Below are positions 15,765 through 24,472 of a DNA stretch of 64,000 bases, piece after piece. Source of the DNA: Gordoniibacillus chartarius (lineage in GTDB: Bacteria > Bacillota > Bacilli > Paenibacillales > NBRC-103111); contig NZ_JBHLWN010000060.1 of NCBI RefSeq assembly GCF_042432825.1, positions 1 through 64,000 of the forward strand. The letters run 5' to 3'. Position 1 is the first letter of the stretch. Each line of letters begins with the position of its first letter. The notes under the pieces are model-generated. The model saw only the letters and a program-made list of their open reading frames with translations, searched no databases and was not told the origin of the DNA. The position numbers and the translations under genes are program-made.

Positions 15765-15903
15765 AATATATGTTTAGAAATAGTCGTTTGGCACAGCCCG
15801 CGGCCCGTGGAAAGATTGAAGCTGCGATGTTGTTTCATTACGGAAGACAGGCATTATGGCGGATACATCAGGATCGTGCCTTCACGATTCCTGGTGTTTT
15901 TTT
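15765..15903 (+). ncRNA. Candidate small RNA or attenuating 5' leader
   Basis: The stretch between the promoter at about 15732-15759 and the intrinsic terminator at 15869-15903 holds no gene with a ribosome-binding site. If transcribed it makes an RNA of about 135-140 nt. It sits directly upstream of the membrane-protein gene at 15943, so it could be a stand-alone small RNA or a leader whose terminator is conditionally bypassed. It does not match the T-box, c-di-GMP or other riboswitch cores that I can recognise by eye. Confidence 0.35.
15869..15903 (+). terminator. Strong intrinsic terminator in the leader of the membrane-protein gene
   Basis: CAGGATCGTG (15869-15878) pairs with CACGATTCCTG (15883-15893, one bulged T) around a CCTT tetraloop, followed by TGTTTTTTT. 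No gene ends in the preceding 175 nt, so it ends either the permease operon transcript or a leader RNA. Confidence 0.7.
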
Positions 15904-15942
15904 ACATACATCGAGACTACACCTTAGAATGGAGGCAATGAC

Positions 15943-16584
15943 ATGTGGATGGATATCGTAATACCACTTGTGCTTTCAACCCTGGAAATTTTATGTATCT
16001 TTTCTTTGATGCTCTCTCTGTTTCGATTTCCGTTCGCGCGGTATGCCCGGACGCTTCTCTGGATCTCGATTCCGATGAGCGTCGCTTCGTATTTTATTCG
16101 CAAAGTGCCGGAGATTGAGCCCTACAAAACGTTCCTGATGTACATATTGTTTTTTATCGCGATTAAAGTGTTGTTCGAGCTGCACTACCATCAGGTGTTA
16201 ATTGTGACGCTGTTAGGTTATATCGGATTCGGCCTGCTGCAGACGCTTGTCGTGTATGCATGCATGGCGCTTGGACTTGTCACGATGGAGCAAATGTCAC
16301 AAATGGGGCCAGCCAATTACCTGGTCGTATTCGTATCGATGATCGTCATCTCGGGAATTGTTGCGCTGATGGTCCGTTACCGGTACGGATTTTCGTTCAT
16401 ATCCCGGCATGCAAGGTTTACGTACAAGTCACCGGATAAAATCGTTGCCATGTTTATCCTGGCGTCCGGAGTCATCGCTCTCAGCATTTTGCGGACGTCG
16501 GACTGGATTATGATGCTGGCGCTGGCCGTCAATTTTTATTTGCTGCTGCAATTTGCGAGACATCGCGAGCTGGAGGATCATTGA
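15943..16584 (+). CDS. Integral membrane protein of unknown function
   Basis: A 213-residue very hydrophobic protein with about six predicted transmembrane spans and short loops (VIPLVLSTLEILCIFSLMLSLF, TFLMYILFFIAIKVLF, VLIVTLLGYIGFGLLQTLVV, YLVVFVSMIVISGIVALMV, KIVAMFILASGVIALSIL, WIMMLALAVNFYLLLQF). The topology recalls the membrane sensor halves of AgrC/LytS-like kinases or their accessory proteins, but no kinase, AgrB or peptide gene is convincingly present next to it. GGAGG lies about ten nucleotides upstream of the ATG at 15943. It is preceded by a leader with an intrinsic terminator. The function is unknown. Confidence 0.7.
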   Translation: MWMDIVIPLVLSTLEILCIFSLMLSLFRFPFARYARTLLWISIPMSVASYFIRKVPEIEPYKTFLMYILFFIAIKVLFELHYHQVLIVTLLGYIGFGLLQTLVVYACMALGLVTMEQMSQMGPANYLVVFVSMIVISGIVALMVRYRYGFSFISRHARFTYKSPDKIVAMFILASGVIALSILRTSDWIMMLALAVNFYLLLQFARHRELEDH

Positions 16585-16759
16585 GCTTGCGGTTGAGCGG
16601 CATCGACCAATGCGTGTACCTGGATAAGATGAGTAGCCGTGGGGTGCGTGATTTTCATCGGTATTCTGGCGGCGGGGAAGTCGATGCGGTTGAACATGGA
16701 TATGTTCAGGACAAGGCACAAAGACGACGAAACGAAGCTCGTACCGGGAAAGAAGTGTT

Positions 16760-16822
16760 ATGAAAAAGCTGCAAATTCCCGAGTATAACGAAGGATTCGA
16801 ACTTGTATCGTGTCATCAGTAA
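16760..16822 (+). CDS. Possible 20-residue peptide downstream of the membrane protein
   Basis: An ATG at 16760 opens a 20-codon frame beginning MKKLQIPEYNEG and ending in VSCHQ, with a modest GGGAAAGAAG upstream. A terminator-type hairpin follows 37 nt later. It could be a small peptide co-transcribed with the membrane protein, but it is short for an AgrD-type precursor and may be chance. Confidence 0.2.
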   Translation: MKKLQIPEYNEGFELVSCHQ

Positions 16823-16858
16823 ATGTGGTCAATTCCATATAGAAGAATTCCGTATAAT

Positions 16859-16890
16859 ATAACCTGGCCGGGGACGGCTAGGTTATTTTT
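16859..16890 (+). terminator. Intrinsic terminator
   Basis: ATAACCtgGCC and GGCtaGGTTAT form an 11-bp stem with one G-T pair and a loop GGGGAC, followed by TTTTT. It ends transcription of the membrane-protein region. Confidence 0.75.
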
Positions 16891-17448
16891 GCAATTTAGC
16901 GTTTGGAATTATCTTGTAATTCGTTCCCCCAGAAGGATTCGCAAAAGCCACTGGCCATTCTGGGAAGTTCGTCGGGCGAGCACAGGTATAGCGGGTTCTC
17001 GGGGCGTTATTCGTACGGAATTCGATCTTGGGGCGGAAATAGCGGATTTCGGAGGCGTTATCGGGAACGAATTTCGGAAAATGGACGCTTTTTGCCATGG
17101 GGCTTGCAAAATAGAGCCCCCAGGATCCGTTATTTTCTTTCTATGGAGCTATTCGACAAAAATAACGCCTCGAAAGTCGCTTAATGGAGTAGAAAGCAAG
17201 CCGTACACATCAACGCAGCCGCGACATACCGGACTGACGGCCTGAAGAGCAGCTAGCCCAATTCATTGTCCTCCAAGCAGACGCCATACGATACATACAG
17301 CTAGCCTGCGAGTAGCCCTATGCACAGTATCAATTTTCAATCATAGATCGCTAATGGAAGGGGTTTGTCACAATATGTCGAAAAACATTATCATCTTCTT
17401 TTTAAAAAATCGCTCATGAACCCGGCATCACATCAGGAGGAGAACGCA
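16891..17448. other. Intergenic region with inverted-repeat element and leader of the surface-protein gene
   Basis: About 560 bp without a supported gene. 17003-17169 carries an imperfect long inverted repeat (listed separately). 17190-17448 is the probable leader of the SLH surface-protein gene; no clear promoter boxes were identified. Confidence 0.4.
17003..17169. repeat. Imperfect inverted-repeat intergenic element
   Basis: GGCGTTATT (17003-17011) is complementary to AATAACGCC (17161-17169), and GAAATAGCGGAT (17036-17047) to ATCCGTTATTTTC (17125-17137, one G-T pair and one extra base). The nested arms would fold a roughly 165-nt transcript into one long stem. Similar 'AATAACGGA' motifs are frequent in Paenibacillus intergenic DNA as I remember them, so this may be a dispersed repeat family. 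Copy number cannot be tested here. Confidence 0.45.
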
Positions 17449-20400
17449 TTGAAACCGAAATTACCGAATTGGCTTGTCGCCACGATGGTACTGACTACAT
17501 TGGCATATCCGAATGGTACGGCTATGTCGGCGCAGACGGCTAACCCCCTGCGGACCGACGCTCAATCCGATTGGCGATTTGCCGACATTGCGCTATTGGA
17601 AGCGGCTCGCCAAGAAGCGATTCAAGAAGCGGTCCGGCACGGCTGGATCAGCGGCGACTTGAACGGGCAGTTCCGCCCGACGGACACCTTGACCCGTCAA
17701 GAATTGGCGAAGCTTCTGACTGTAGCTTTGAACATCGAGCCCAAGCAGGTCACCGAGTCCAGCTTTGCCGATGTGGAGAAGGATGCATGGGGAATCGGAT
17801 ATATTGAAGCGGTAAAGAGCGCGGGCCTGATGGTCGGCGACGAAATGGACGCATTCCGGCCGAATGCGCCGGTTACCCGTGAAGAGCTGGCCGTAGTTTT
17901 AGTCAGGGCGCTGCAGGACCGGCCCGCCGCGAACACGGACAGGTTGATTGTCGCCGACCGTGCCGATATTTCCGACTGGGCGCTCGGATACGTCCAGCGT
18001 GCTCTTGAACGAGGGCTGCTCGAACTGCCGGCAGGGTTCAAGCCGAAGCAGCAGGTCGAGCGGCAGGAGATCGCCGAGGTGCTGCTGCGCTCCTTCGCGG
18101 AAAACCATGACTACGACCTGGCCATCGATCAGCTGCAGCAAGACCGGGTATTGATCAACGGCGTCGCCTATTCCGTCTCCGATTCGTTGAAAGCCTTATT
18201 CCAGGAAAAAAATCATGCGATTCTGCAGGGCGCCCGTCTCCGGTTTGAGGCCGACAACCAGCAAATCGAGCGGATCAAGAGCTTGCTCATTACGAAGGGC
18301 GGCACCGCGCCGTCCGGGTCGGAGGCGGAGTTTTCCAAAAATCTGCTGCTTGACGGCGGCGATGTGACGATCGATGGAAGCGTCAAGATCGCTGCAGACT
18401 TCGTTTCGCTGAAGCGTCTTACCGTTACGGGGAACCTGGAGATTACGAAAGAGCTTCAGCATGATTTTTACATGGATCATGTGATTGTGACCGGAGATAC
18501 CATTGTCAATGGCGGGGATACGAATACGGTTGTGTTTAACGATTCCATGCTGACCGGTGTGCAGGTGAACAAAACCGACGTTCGAGTCGAATCGCTGGGC
18601 AATACGTCCGTTGAAGAGATGACGGTGTCCAGCAATGCGACGATTGTCGGAGACTCCGGTGTGACAATTAGCAAAGTGACGTTAACCGCCGGGGCTCAGC
18701 AAGTGGATATGCAAGCTAATGTGGAGGCATTGGAGATTAAGACGAGCGGTGCGTTAAGTTTGACAGGAAGCGGCAATATCGGGGCCTTGAAGGTGAATTC
18801 AGCCGCTCCGGTTACGCTGAACAGCCAAGCGAAGGTCGGTACGCTGTCCGTTTCGAACACCCAGGCGAACCTGACGGTAGGGACGAATGTGCAGGTGCAG
18901 AACCTTGTACTACCGGATGGTGTAGCAGCGTCCAATGTGGTGCAAAACTTTGGAGCCGTCCAAACGCAGGTGTCGAATATTAACGGTACGGTCAACCCTG
19001 CCGCTGCGGGACCATCGAATTCAGCCCCCGAGGTGGTAGCGCCGATTAGCGATAAGCTGATCCAGCTCGCCGACGGCCCGCTGACGATCGACATTTCCGG
19101 TGTGTTCCTGGATCGCGACTACGATAATTTGACGATAAAGGCGACGTCCCGTAATGTGAATGCGGCTGCCGTGCCTTCGGCGGTAGTCAACAACCAGTTG
19201 GTTATCACGCCGAAAGGTGCGGGGAATAACATTTTGATCCAGCTGTCCGCGAGCGATGGGACCATGTCCGTAACGACTCGATTCAATGTGACGGTTAACG
19301 TTCCGCCGGTAGCGAAGCCGATCCCGGAGCAGATCGTAACATTGGGCGCCGGCCCGAAGCCGTTGACGGTCTATGTGAAGGATAAGCCGGCGGACAGCTA
19401 TTTCACGGATAGCACTTGGGATACGCTGACGTTCTCGGCCGTGTCCGAGAATCCGGCGATTGCCGGCGCTTCGATCAGCGGGGGCAGCCTGATGATTGAT
19501 CCGATCGAGAAAGGCAAGACGAATATTATCATCACCGCGAACGATGGGAAAGGGGGGAGCGTTACAGGGACGGTACCTGTGCTGGTCAATGTTCCTCCGG
19601 AAGTCGTGGTACGGATCGGCGATCGAATGGGGACGATTGGCAACCCCGATGTAACAGTGGACTTGTCGAACGTGTTCCGCGATTTGGACGGTGACAGCTT
19701 GACGTATGAGGCTGCGTCTCAGGACGACACAAGCGCCAAGGTGACCGTGGACGGAAACGTTCTGAAAATAACGCCGCAGGCGGCGGGTACACCGGTGATT
19801 ACGGTGACGGCTAAGGACGGCAAGGGCGGAGCGGTAACGGAAACGTTCGCGTTTACCGTTAACCGTCCGCCGGAAGCGGAAAACATCCAAAAGCAAACGG
19901 TGACGATCGGCAATGGAGCGGGAACCGTATCTCTTCCAATTACTGATAAAGACGGCGATACCCTGACGATTTCGGCGGATTCTCAGAACGAGGGCGTCGT
20001 AACGGCGGAGATTGTGACGGCAGTCGACGGCTCTAAGCAGCTGCGATTGACTCCGGTTGCTGCTGGTACCGCCGAAGTAGCCGTTACGGCCGACGACGGA
20101 AGGGGAGGTAAAATCTCGAAAACGTTCGAGGTGCTGGTCAATCGGGCGCCGCAGCAGAAGGTTTCCACTTCATTAACAAACGTAACGATCGGTAACAGCG
20201 ATGTATCGATCTCTTTGCCGGAGTACTTTGAAGATCAGGATCATGACACGCTTAGCTATGAGGCGATCGTCGAGAATCCGTCCTTGGCATCGGCATCCAT
20301 TAGCGGCAGCGGCCTCAAGCTTACAGCGATTAGCGCCGGGACGACTAACGTGCTGGTGACGGCAAAGGACGGTAAAGGCGGGACAACTACGATCATCTTC

Positions 20401-23181
20401 CCGGTTCTTGTCAATCAGTCGCCAGAGCTTACGGGTAGTCTCGCAAATCTTAAGGCTACGGTAGGGGTGGACACGCGGCAGGTGAATTTGGCCGGACTGT
20501 TCGCCGATCCGGATCAGGACGTCTTGACGGTGACGGCAACCTCGAGTGATAAAAACATAGCCGAAATATCGCAGACAGGCGACATCCGTACCGTTACACC
20601 GGTTCACGGAGGTACAGCGACGATTACCGTAACGGCTGACGATAGCAAAGGCGGGGTGAAGCGCACCACATTTACGGTCGAAGTGAATGAAAGCCCGACC
20701 GTGAGCGCACAGGAGCAAGTGCTGCAGCTGACGGATACGGAAAAAACGGTCGATCTGAACACATTGTTTACCGATTCGGATGGGGATGCGCTGAGCTTTA
20801 TCATCGATGATAGCGGGCTGAGCTTCACCGTCGACAATGAGCCGGTAACAGTCGCGAAGGCGGTATACAGCGGCTCGCAGCTCATATTGAAGCCGGAAGT
20901 GGCCGGAATTGGAAAGATTCATGTGACGGCCGATGACAACCGGGGCGGAACTGTAAGCAGCGATATTCAGGTGCGCGTAAACCGTGCGCCGCAGGCGGCG
21001 GGAGATCCGCTTTCAAGTCAACAGGTGACGACCATCGGCTCTACGCCGCTAACTGTCGAATTGGACAAGGCTTTCACCGACCCGAACGGCAATTTGACCG
21101 CTGCCTTCACCGACCCTGACGGGAACAGGCTTAAGTACTCGGCTGTCGTTCTGGATTCAAGCTTGGCTACGGCGGAAGTAAACGATAATGTGCTCAAAAT
21201 AACCGGAATCGCGCCTGGGACAACGACGGTGAACGTAACCGCAGACGACGGTTATAACGGAACGGCGCAGTCTAGCTTCAGCTTGCTTGTCAACCAGGCT
21301 CCCGCTGTTGTGAAGGTCATTGGCGATCAACTCACCACGCTGGGGACAGGCGACGTTATCGTTGACATCAGCCAAGTGTTCTCGGATGCGGATGGAGATG
21401 CGTTGACCGTCATTGCAATGTCTCAAGATCCGAGTGTGGCTACTGTAAGCATGTCAGGCAATCAGCTGACGATTCATCCCGTAGCGGGAGGATCGACGAC
21501 GATTGACGTAACCGCAGTGGATAATAAAGGCGGGACCGTAACCGAATCTTTTACATTGCGTGTAAATCGGGCTCCGACCGTAAGCGGCATTCCAGCCCAA
21601 ACTATTGCTCTGGAGAAAGGCGAGAAGACCGTCGATGTGTCGAGCTTTTTCCAAGATGCCGACGGGGATTCGCTAACGTTCGAAGCGGTCTCGAGCAATG
21701 ACGCAATAGCTGAAGTATCGATGACGGGCACCCAGCTGAAGATTACGCCGGTTGCACTCGGCATCGCGACAGTTACATTGACCGTCTACGACGGCTTCGG
21801 CGGTAAGGTAACAGGGGAGATGCCGGTCACGATCCAACATAACCAAGCGCCTCAAACAGCAGATAGTATCGCAGATAAAACGGTGTATGTCGGAAGTCCG
21901 GCTGAGATCGATGTGTCCGGCGTATTTACGGATGCGGACCTGGATGCGTTGACCTACACCGCCTCGTCGGCGGATGAAACGGTCACGACAGTTACGTATT
22001 CCGGCTCGAAGCTTACGCTGACGGCACTCTCCCTAGGCACCAGCGTCATTACCGTATCCGCTTCCGACGGGATGGCTGCACCGGTAAGCATGACGTTCAC
22101 GGTTACCGCTAAGAACAATAGTGCTCCAGCTGTCGTCGGTTCGGTACCGCTGCAAGTCATCGGCGGCTCGGTGCAGCCGAATCAGTTTTCCATTGCGCAT
22201 CTATTCAATGATCAAGATGGCGATTCGCTGACCTATACCGTTGAAGCCGCTGACAGCAATTTGGTAACGCCAACCATTAACGGCGATACGTTAACGCTTG
22301 CTTCGGGCTCCGGCGGGTACGGCCAAACCTCGGTAACCGTTACGGCTGATGACGGCAATGGCAAAAGCACCAGCACCACCATCGAGGTGCTCGCTGCACG
22401 GGTTGTGCGCACGAAGCAGATTGCAGCCATACAAGGTACTGCCGATGCTTCGTATCAGTTGTCAGCCGATTTCCCGACTGCAACTTCGTTTACGAAATAT
22501 AAGCAGGTGAAGGGTTCCTTGACCCAGGACCAGCCGGAAACCATTAACGGCACCGTCTTCACGACCGTTCCGGGCGCAATAGGTTCAACGGAGTCGTATT
22601 GGATTGTTGCCCCTGATCAATCCGCCGTTTTCGTTGACGTAACCGTTCGCGAGCAGCAGGGCGCAGGAGCGTTCTTTGCGGAGTACACGCGAGGACCCGA
22701 TGGCAGAATCGTACTCGAAATGTTCAATAAGGACGAGAGTACGCTGAATTATACGGTGGTCGGCTACCGATACAATAAATCGACCAACATGATGGAAATT
22801 ATGAAGAATAGGGAAATCCCGCCGACCCCGAACGCTAATGTAGGAAATGTGTATCCGGGAACGCTCGGCATCGTGATTAACCACACGTTCTATGATTTGA
22901 TGGACATTACACCGGTTCAATGGTATCAAGGCGAGCTTGATATGACCGGAGACGGCAGGGCCGAATTTGTCGTATGTGCGTTCGAGCTTGTCAAGGACGG
23001 TCAGGTCGTTGATGTTATCGGCGATAAGAATTGGACCCCTGGCTTGCCGGAGCCGCTCCCGAACCTGGGAACGATGATCCGGAAGAAGGGCATCGTCAAG
23101 AGCTCGACGACGTATAATCCGGAAGGCGAGTGGGACTTCCTGCCTCTCACATACGCCAATCTGTTCAGCCATACTCCGTAA
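17449..23181 (+). CDS. Giant SLH-domain surface protein with 12 Ig/cadherin-like repeats
   Basis: About 1,910 residues. The start is placed at TTG 17449, eight nucleotides after GGAGGAGA; the frame is open from 17365, but those codons precede the signal peptide (LPNWLVATMVLTTLAYPNGTAMSAQTA). Three SLH domains follow (FADIALLE..., FADVEKDAWGIGYIEAVKSAG..., ADRADISDWALGYVQRALERG...), which bind pyruvylated secondary cell-wall polymer. Next comes a roughly 330-residue region rich in short beta-strand repeats (VTIDGSVKI, TVTGNLEIT, ISKVTLTAG), suggesting a beta-helix. Then come twelve units of about 90 residues, each with a DxDGDxLT calcium-like loop, a VTADDGKGG segment and a closing VNRAP/VNVPP. 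The last 270 residues are unique. It is probably a surface adhesin or glycan-binding S-layer-associated protein. Confidence 0.88.
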   Translation: MKPKLPNWLVATMVLTTLAYPNGTAMSAQTANPLRTDAQSDWRFADIALLEAARQEAIQEAVRHGWISGDLNGQFRPTDTLTRQELAKLLTVALNIEPKQVTESSFADVEKDAWGIGYIEAVKSAGLMVGDEMDAFRPNAPVTREELAVVLVRALQDRPAANTDRLIVADRADISDWALGYVQRALERGLLELPAGFKPKQQVERQEIAEVLLRSFAENHDYDLAIDQLQQDRVLINGVAYSVSDSLKALFQEKNHAILQGARLRFEADNQQIERIKSLLITKGGTAPSGSEAEFSKNLLLDGGDVTIDGSVKIAADFVSLKRLTVTGNLEITKELQHDFYMDHVIVTGDTIVNGGDTNTVVFNDSMLTGVQVNKTDVRVESLGNTSVEEMTVSSNATIVGDSGVTISKVTLTAGAQQVDMQANVEALEIKTSGALSLTGSGNIGALKVNSAAPVTLNSQAKVGTLSVSNTQANLTVGTNVQVQNLVLPDGVAASNVVQNFGAVQTQVSNINGTVNPAAAGPSNSAPEVVAPISDKLIQLADGPLTIDISGVFLDRDYDNLTIKATSRNVNAAAVPSAVVNNQLVITPKGAGNNILIQLSASDGTMSVTTRFNVTVNVPPVAKPIPEQIVTLGAGPKPLTVYVKDKPADSYFTDSTWDTLTFSAVSENPAIAGASISGGSLMIDPIEKGKTNIIITANDGKGGSVTGTVPVLVNVPPEVVVRIGDRMGTIGNPDVTVDLSNVFRDLDGDSLTYEAASQDDTSAKVTVDGNVLKITPQAAGTPVITVTAKDGKGGAVTETFAFTVNRPPEAENIQKQTVTIGNGAGTVSLPITDKDGDTLTISADSQNEGVVTAEIVTAVDGSKQLRLTPVAAGTAEVAVTADDGRGGKISKTFEVLVNRAPQQKVSTSLTNVTIGNSDVSISLPEYFEDQDHDTLSYEAIVENPSLASASISGSGLKLTAISAGTTNVLVTAKDGKGGTTTIIFPVLVNQSPELTGSLANLKATVGVDTRQVNLAGLFADPDQDVLTVTATSSDKNIAEISQTGDIRTVTPVHGGTATITVTADDSKGGVKRTTFTVEVNESPTVSAQEQVLQLTDTEKTVDLNTLFTDSDGDALSFIIDDSGLSFTVDNEPVTVAKAVYSGSQLILKPEVAGIGKIHVTADDNRGGTVSSDIQVRVNRAPQAAGDPLSSQQVTTIGSTPLTVELDKAFTDPNGNLTAAFTDPDGNRLKYSAVVLDSSLATAEVNDNVLKITGIAPGTTTVNVTADDGYNGTAQSSFSLLVNQAPAVVKVIGDQLTTLGTGDVIVDISQVFSDADGDALTVIAMSQDPSVATVSMSGNQLTIHPVAGGSTTIDVTAVDNKGGTVTESFTLRVNRAPTVSGIPAQTIALEKGEKTVDVSSFFQDADGDSLTFEAVSSNDAIAEVSMTGTQLKITPVALGIATVTLTVYDGFGGKVTGEMPVTIQHNQAPQTADSIADKTVYVGSPAEIDVSGVFTDADLDALTYTASSADETVTTVTYSGSKLTLTALSLGTSVITVSASDGMAAPVSMTFTVTAKNNSAPAVVGSVPLQVIGGSVQPNQFSIAHLFNDQDGDSLTYTVEAADSNLVTPTINGDTLTLASGSGGYGQTSVTVTADDGNGKSTSTTIEVLAARVVRTKQIAAIQGTADASYQLSADFPTATSFTKYKQVKGSLTQDQPETINGTVFTTVPGAIGSTESYWIVAPDQSAVFVDVTVREQQGAGAFFAEYTRGPDGRIVLEMFNKDESTLNYTVVGYRYNKSTNMMEIMKNREIPPTPNANVGNVYPGTLGIVINHTFYDLMDITPVQWYQGELDMTGDGRAEFVVCAFELVKDGQVVDVIGDKNWTPGLPEPLPNLGTMIRKKGIVKSSTTYNPEGEWDFLPLTYANLFSHTP

Positions 23182-23193
23182 CGGTACGATCAC

Positions 23194-23229
23194 AAAGAGC
23201 CTCCGACTGTACAAGCCGGGGGCTCTTTA
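23194..23229. terminator. Bidirectional terminator between SLH protein and GntR regulator
   Basis: AAAGAGCC (23194-23201) pairs with GGCTCTTT (23221-23228), extended by CCG/CGG inside. A and T tracts on the outer sides serve both convergent genes. Confidence 0.75.
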
Positions 23230-23236
23230 TTCCATG

Positions 23237-24307
23237 CTATTCCAGCAGAACAAGCTTCACGGGAATCACAGCCTGCTGCGGCGCATACTCGCTTTCCATT
23301 TGCCGGAGCAGCAGCTGCACCGCCGTTTGCGCCATCGCTTTTTCATCTTGCATGACGTAGGGAATATGGGCGATTTCCGGATCGTCGAAGGAGATGAGCT
23401 CAAGCTCGCCCGCTTGTTTCCGGATCGATTGCAGCGCCTGATGCGTCAAATTCGTCATTTCGGCGGTCAAGGCGAAAGCTGCCGTGATGTGAGGGTGGGC
23501 CTGCAGAAACTCGATAATATACGAAAGGGCGTTCCGGCCGCGCAAAATGTGAAGCGGTACGTGACACCATAGGTTCTTATCGATGGAGATCCCCTGGTCG
23601 ATGTACGCCTTCTCGAAGCCGGCCGTTCGATCCTCGATAGCCGTATTGGCGTTCTCCGGCGAGATCAGAGCGATTTGGCGGTGGCCCTTGTTCAATAAAT
23701 AAGATGTTGTCTCGTAGGCGCCGCCGAAGTTATCGGATGTGATCGTGTACGTTTCGATATTGCGCAAATACCGGTCGATGAAGACGAAAGGGAATTTGTC
23801 AAGCGACAGCCGCAGCAGCGATTCGTTATATTTCTCGTCTTCGGTCGGAAATACGATCAGTCCCCGGACTTTCGCTTCGGTCAGCTCGCGGATCGCTCTG
23901 GATTCTTCGCCGGACGATTCGCGCGTCAGCCGCAAAATCATATGAAGGCCGCGCTCCTGCAAATAATATTCCACGTGCTCCACGAGCTGTTGAATGACCC
24001 TCGTCTTCATCGTCGGAATAATGAAGCCGATGCAGTTCGAATCGGATTTGAACGCGGCTTCCTGCCGGCGGCGGTCCTCGGGAATGAAGGGATCCGGCGA
24101 GACGAACGTTCCTTTGCCTTGAATGCGCACGACCAGGCCTTCATCGGCCAAAGTCGTCAGCGCATTTTTGACGGTAATCTTGCTTACCTTGTATTCGTCC
24201 ATAATCTCTTGCTCGGACGGCACGCGATCCTTGGGGCGCAGCTCGCCGCTGAGAATCTTTTCTTTGATGTCCATATGAATTTGTTTATATAATGCGGTCT
24301 TATTCAT
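23237..24307 (-). CDS. GntR-type regulator with LacI-like sugar-sensing domain (AraR-like)
   Basis: About 356 residues. The N-terminal winged helix is of the GntR family (YKQIHMDIKEKILSGEL, VPSEQEIMDEYKVSKITVKNAL, GKGTFV). Residues from about 90 on form a LacI/GalR-like periplasmic-binding fold (IGFIIPTMKTRVIQQLVEHVEYYL, GLIVFPTEDE, FVFIDRYLRNIETYTITSDN, GHRQIALISPE). This is exactly the architecture of B. subtilis AraR, the L-arabinose-responsive repressor (362 residues). Start: ATG at 24307, preceded by AGGGTG at suitable spacing; a GTG three codons upstream is an alternative. It is divergent from the AraN-like importer and near GH43 and GH51 arabinosidases, so arabinose or an arabino-oligosaccharide is the likely inducer. 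Confidence 0.88.
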   Translation of the reverse strand: MNKTALYKQIHMDIKEKILSGELRPKDRVPSEQEIMDEYKVSKITVKNALTTLADEGLVVRIQGKGTFVSPDPFIPEDRRRQEAAFKSDSNCIGFIIPTMKTRVIQQLVEHVEYYLQERGLHMILRLTRESSGEESRAIRELTEAKVRGLIVFPTEDEKYNESLLRLSLDKFPFVFIDRYLRNIETYTITSDNFGGAYETTSYLLNKGHRQIALISPENANTAIEDRTAGFEKAYIDQGISIDKNLWCHVPLHILRGRNALSYIIEFLQAHPHITAAFALTAEMTNLTHQALQSIRKQAGELELISFDDPEIAHIPYVMQDEKAMAQTAVQLLLRQMESEYAPQQAVIPVKLVLLE

Positions 24308-24344
24308 TTTATTCACCCTGTAAAATATAATAATCCAAATTTTA

Positions 24345-24358
24345 TAACCAATTGGGTA
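24345..24358. promoter_or_regulatory. Candidate operator TAACCAATTGGGTA
   Basis: A 14-bp near-perfect palindrome lies immediately downstream of the -10 box of the regulator gene's promoter. It is the best candidate for autoregulatory and divergent control by the AraR-like repressor. Its sequence differs from the B. subtilis AraR operator, so binding is inference. Confidence 0.45.
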
Positions 24359-24363
24359 TATAA

Positions 24364-24391
24364 ATCATATTATGTCTATATTATAATTCAA
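24364..24391 (-). promoter_or_regulatory. Candidate promoter of the AraR-like regulator
   Basis: On the minus strand TTGAAT (24386-24391) and TATGAT (24364-24369) are spaced by 16 nt. The candidate operator follows directly downstream. Confidence 0.45.
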
Positions 24392-24393
24392 AA

Positions 24394-24408
24394 TGTAAAG
24401 CGGTTTCA
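24394..24408. promoter_or_regulatory. cre-like site upstream of the arabino-oligosaccharide importer
   Basis: TGAAACCGCTTTACA (minus strand) resembles the catabolite-responsive element consensus, matching about 12 of its 14 positions. It lies 65-80 nt upstream of the lipoprotein start, where CcpA-mediated carbon-catabolite repression would be expected for this pathway. Confidence 0.4.
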
Positions 24409-24472
24409 ATACCTGAATTTGGATGGAACCGAGGTAATGGAACCGAAATTCCACTTTAGGGGGATACAATTC

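Noticed and set aside
15765..15903. T-box or known riboswitch
   Set aside because: No T-box sequence or other recognisable aptamer core; only the terminator is clear.
15943..16822. agr-type quorum-sensing locus
   Set aside because: The membrane protein and a 20-residue frame invite the idea, but there is no AgrB, no kinase, and the peptide is too short and lacks a processing layout.
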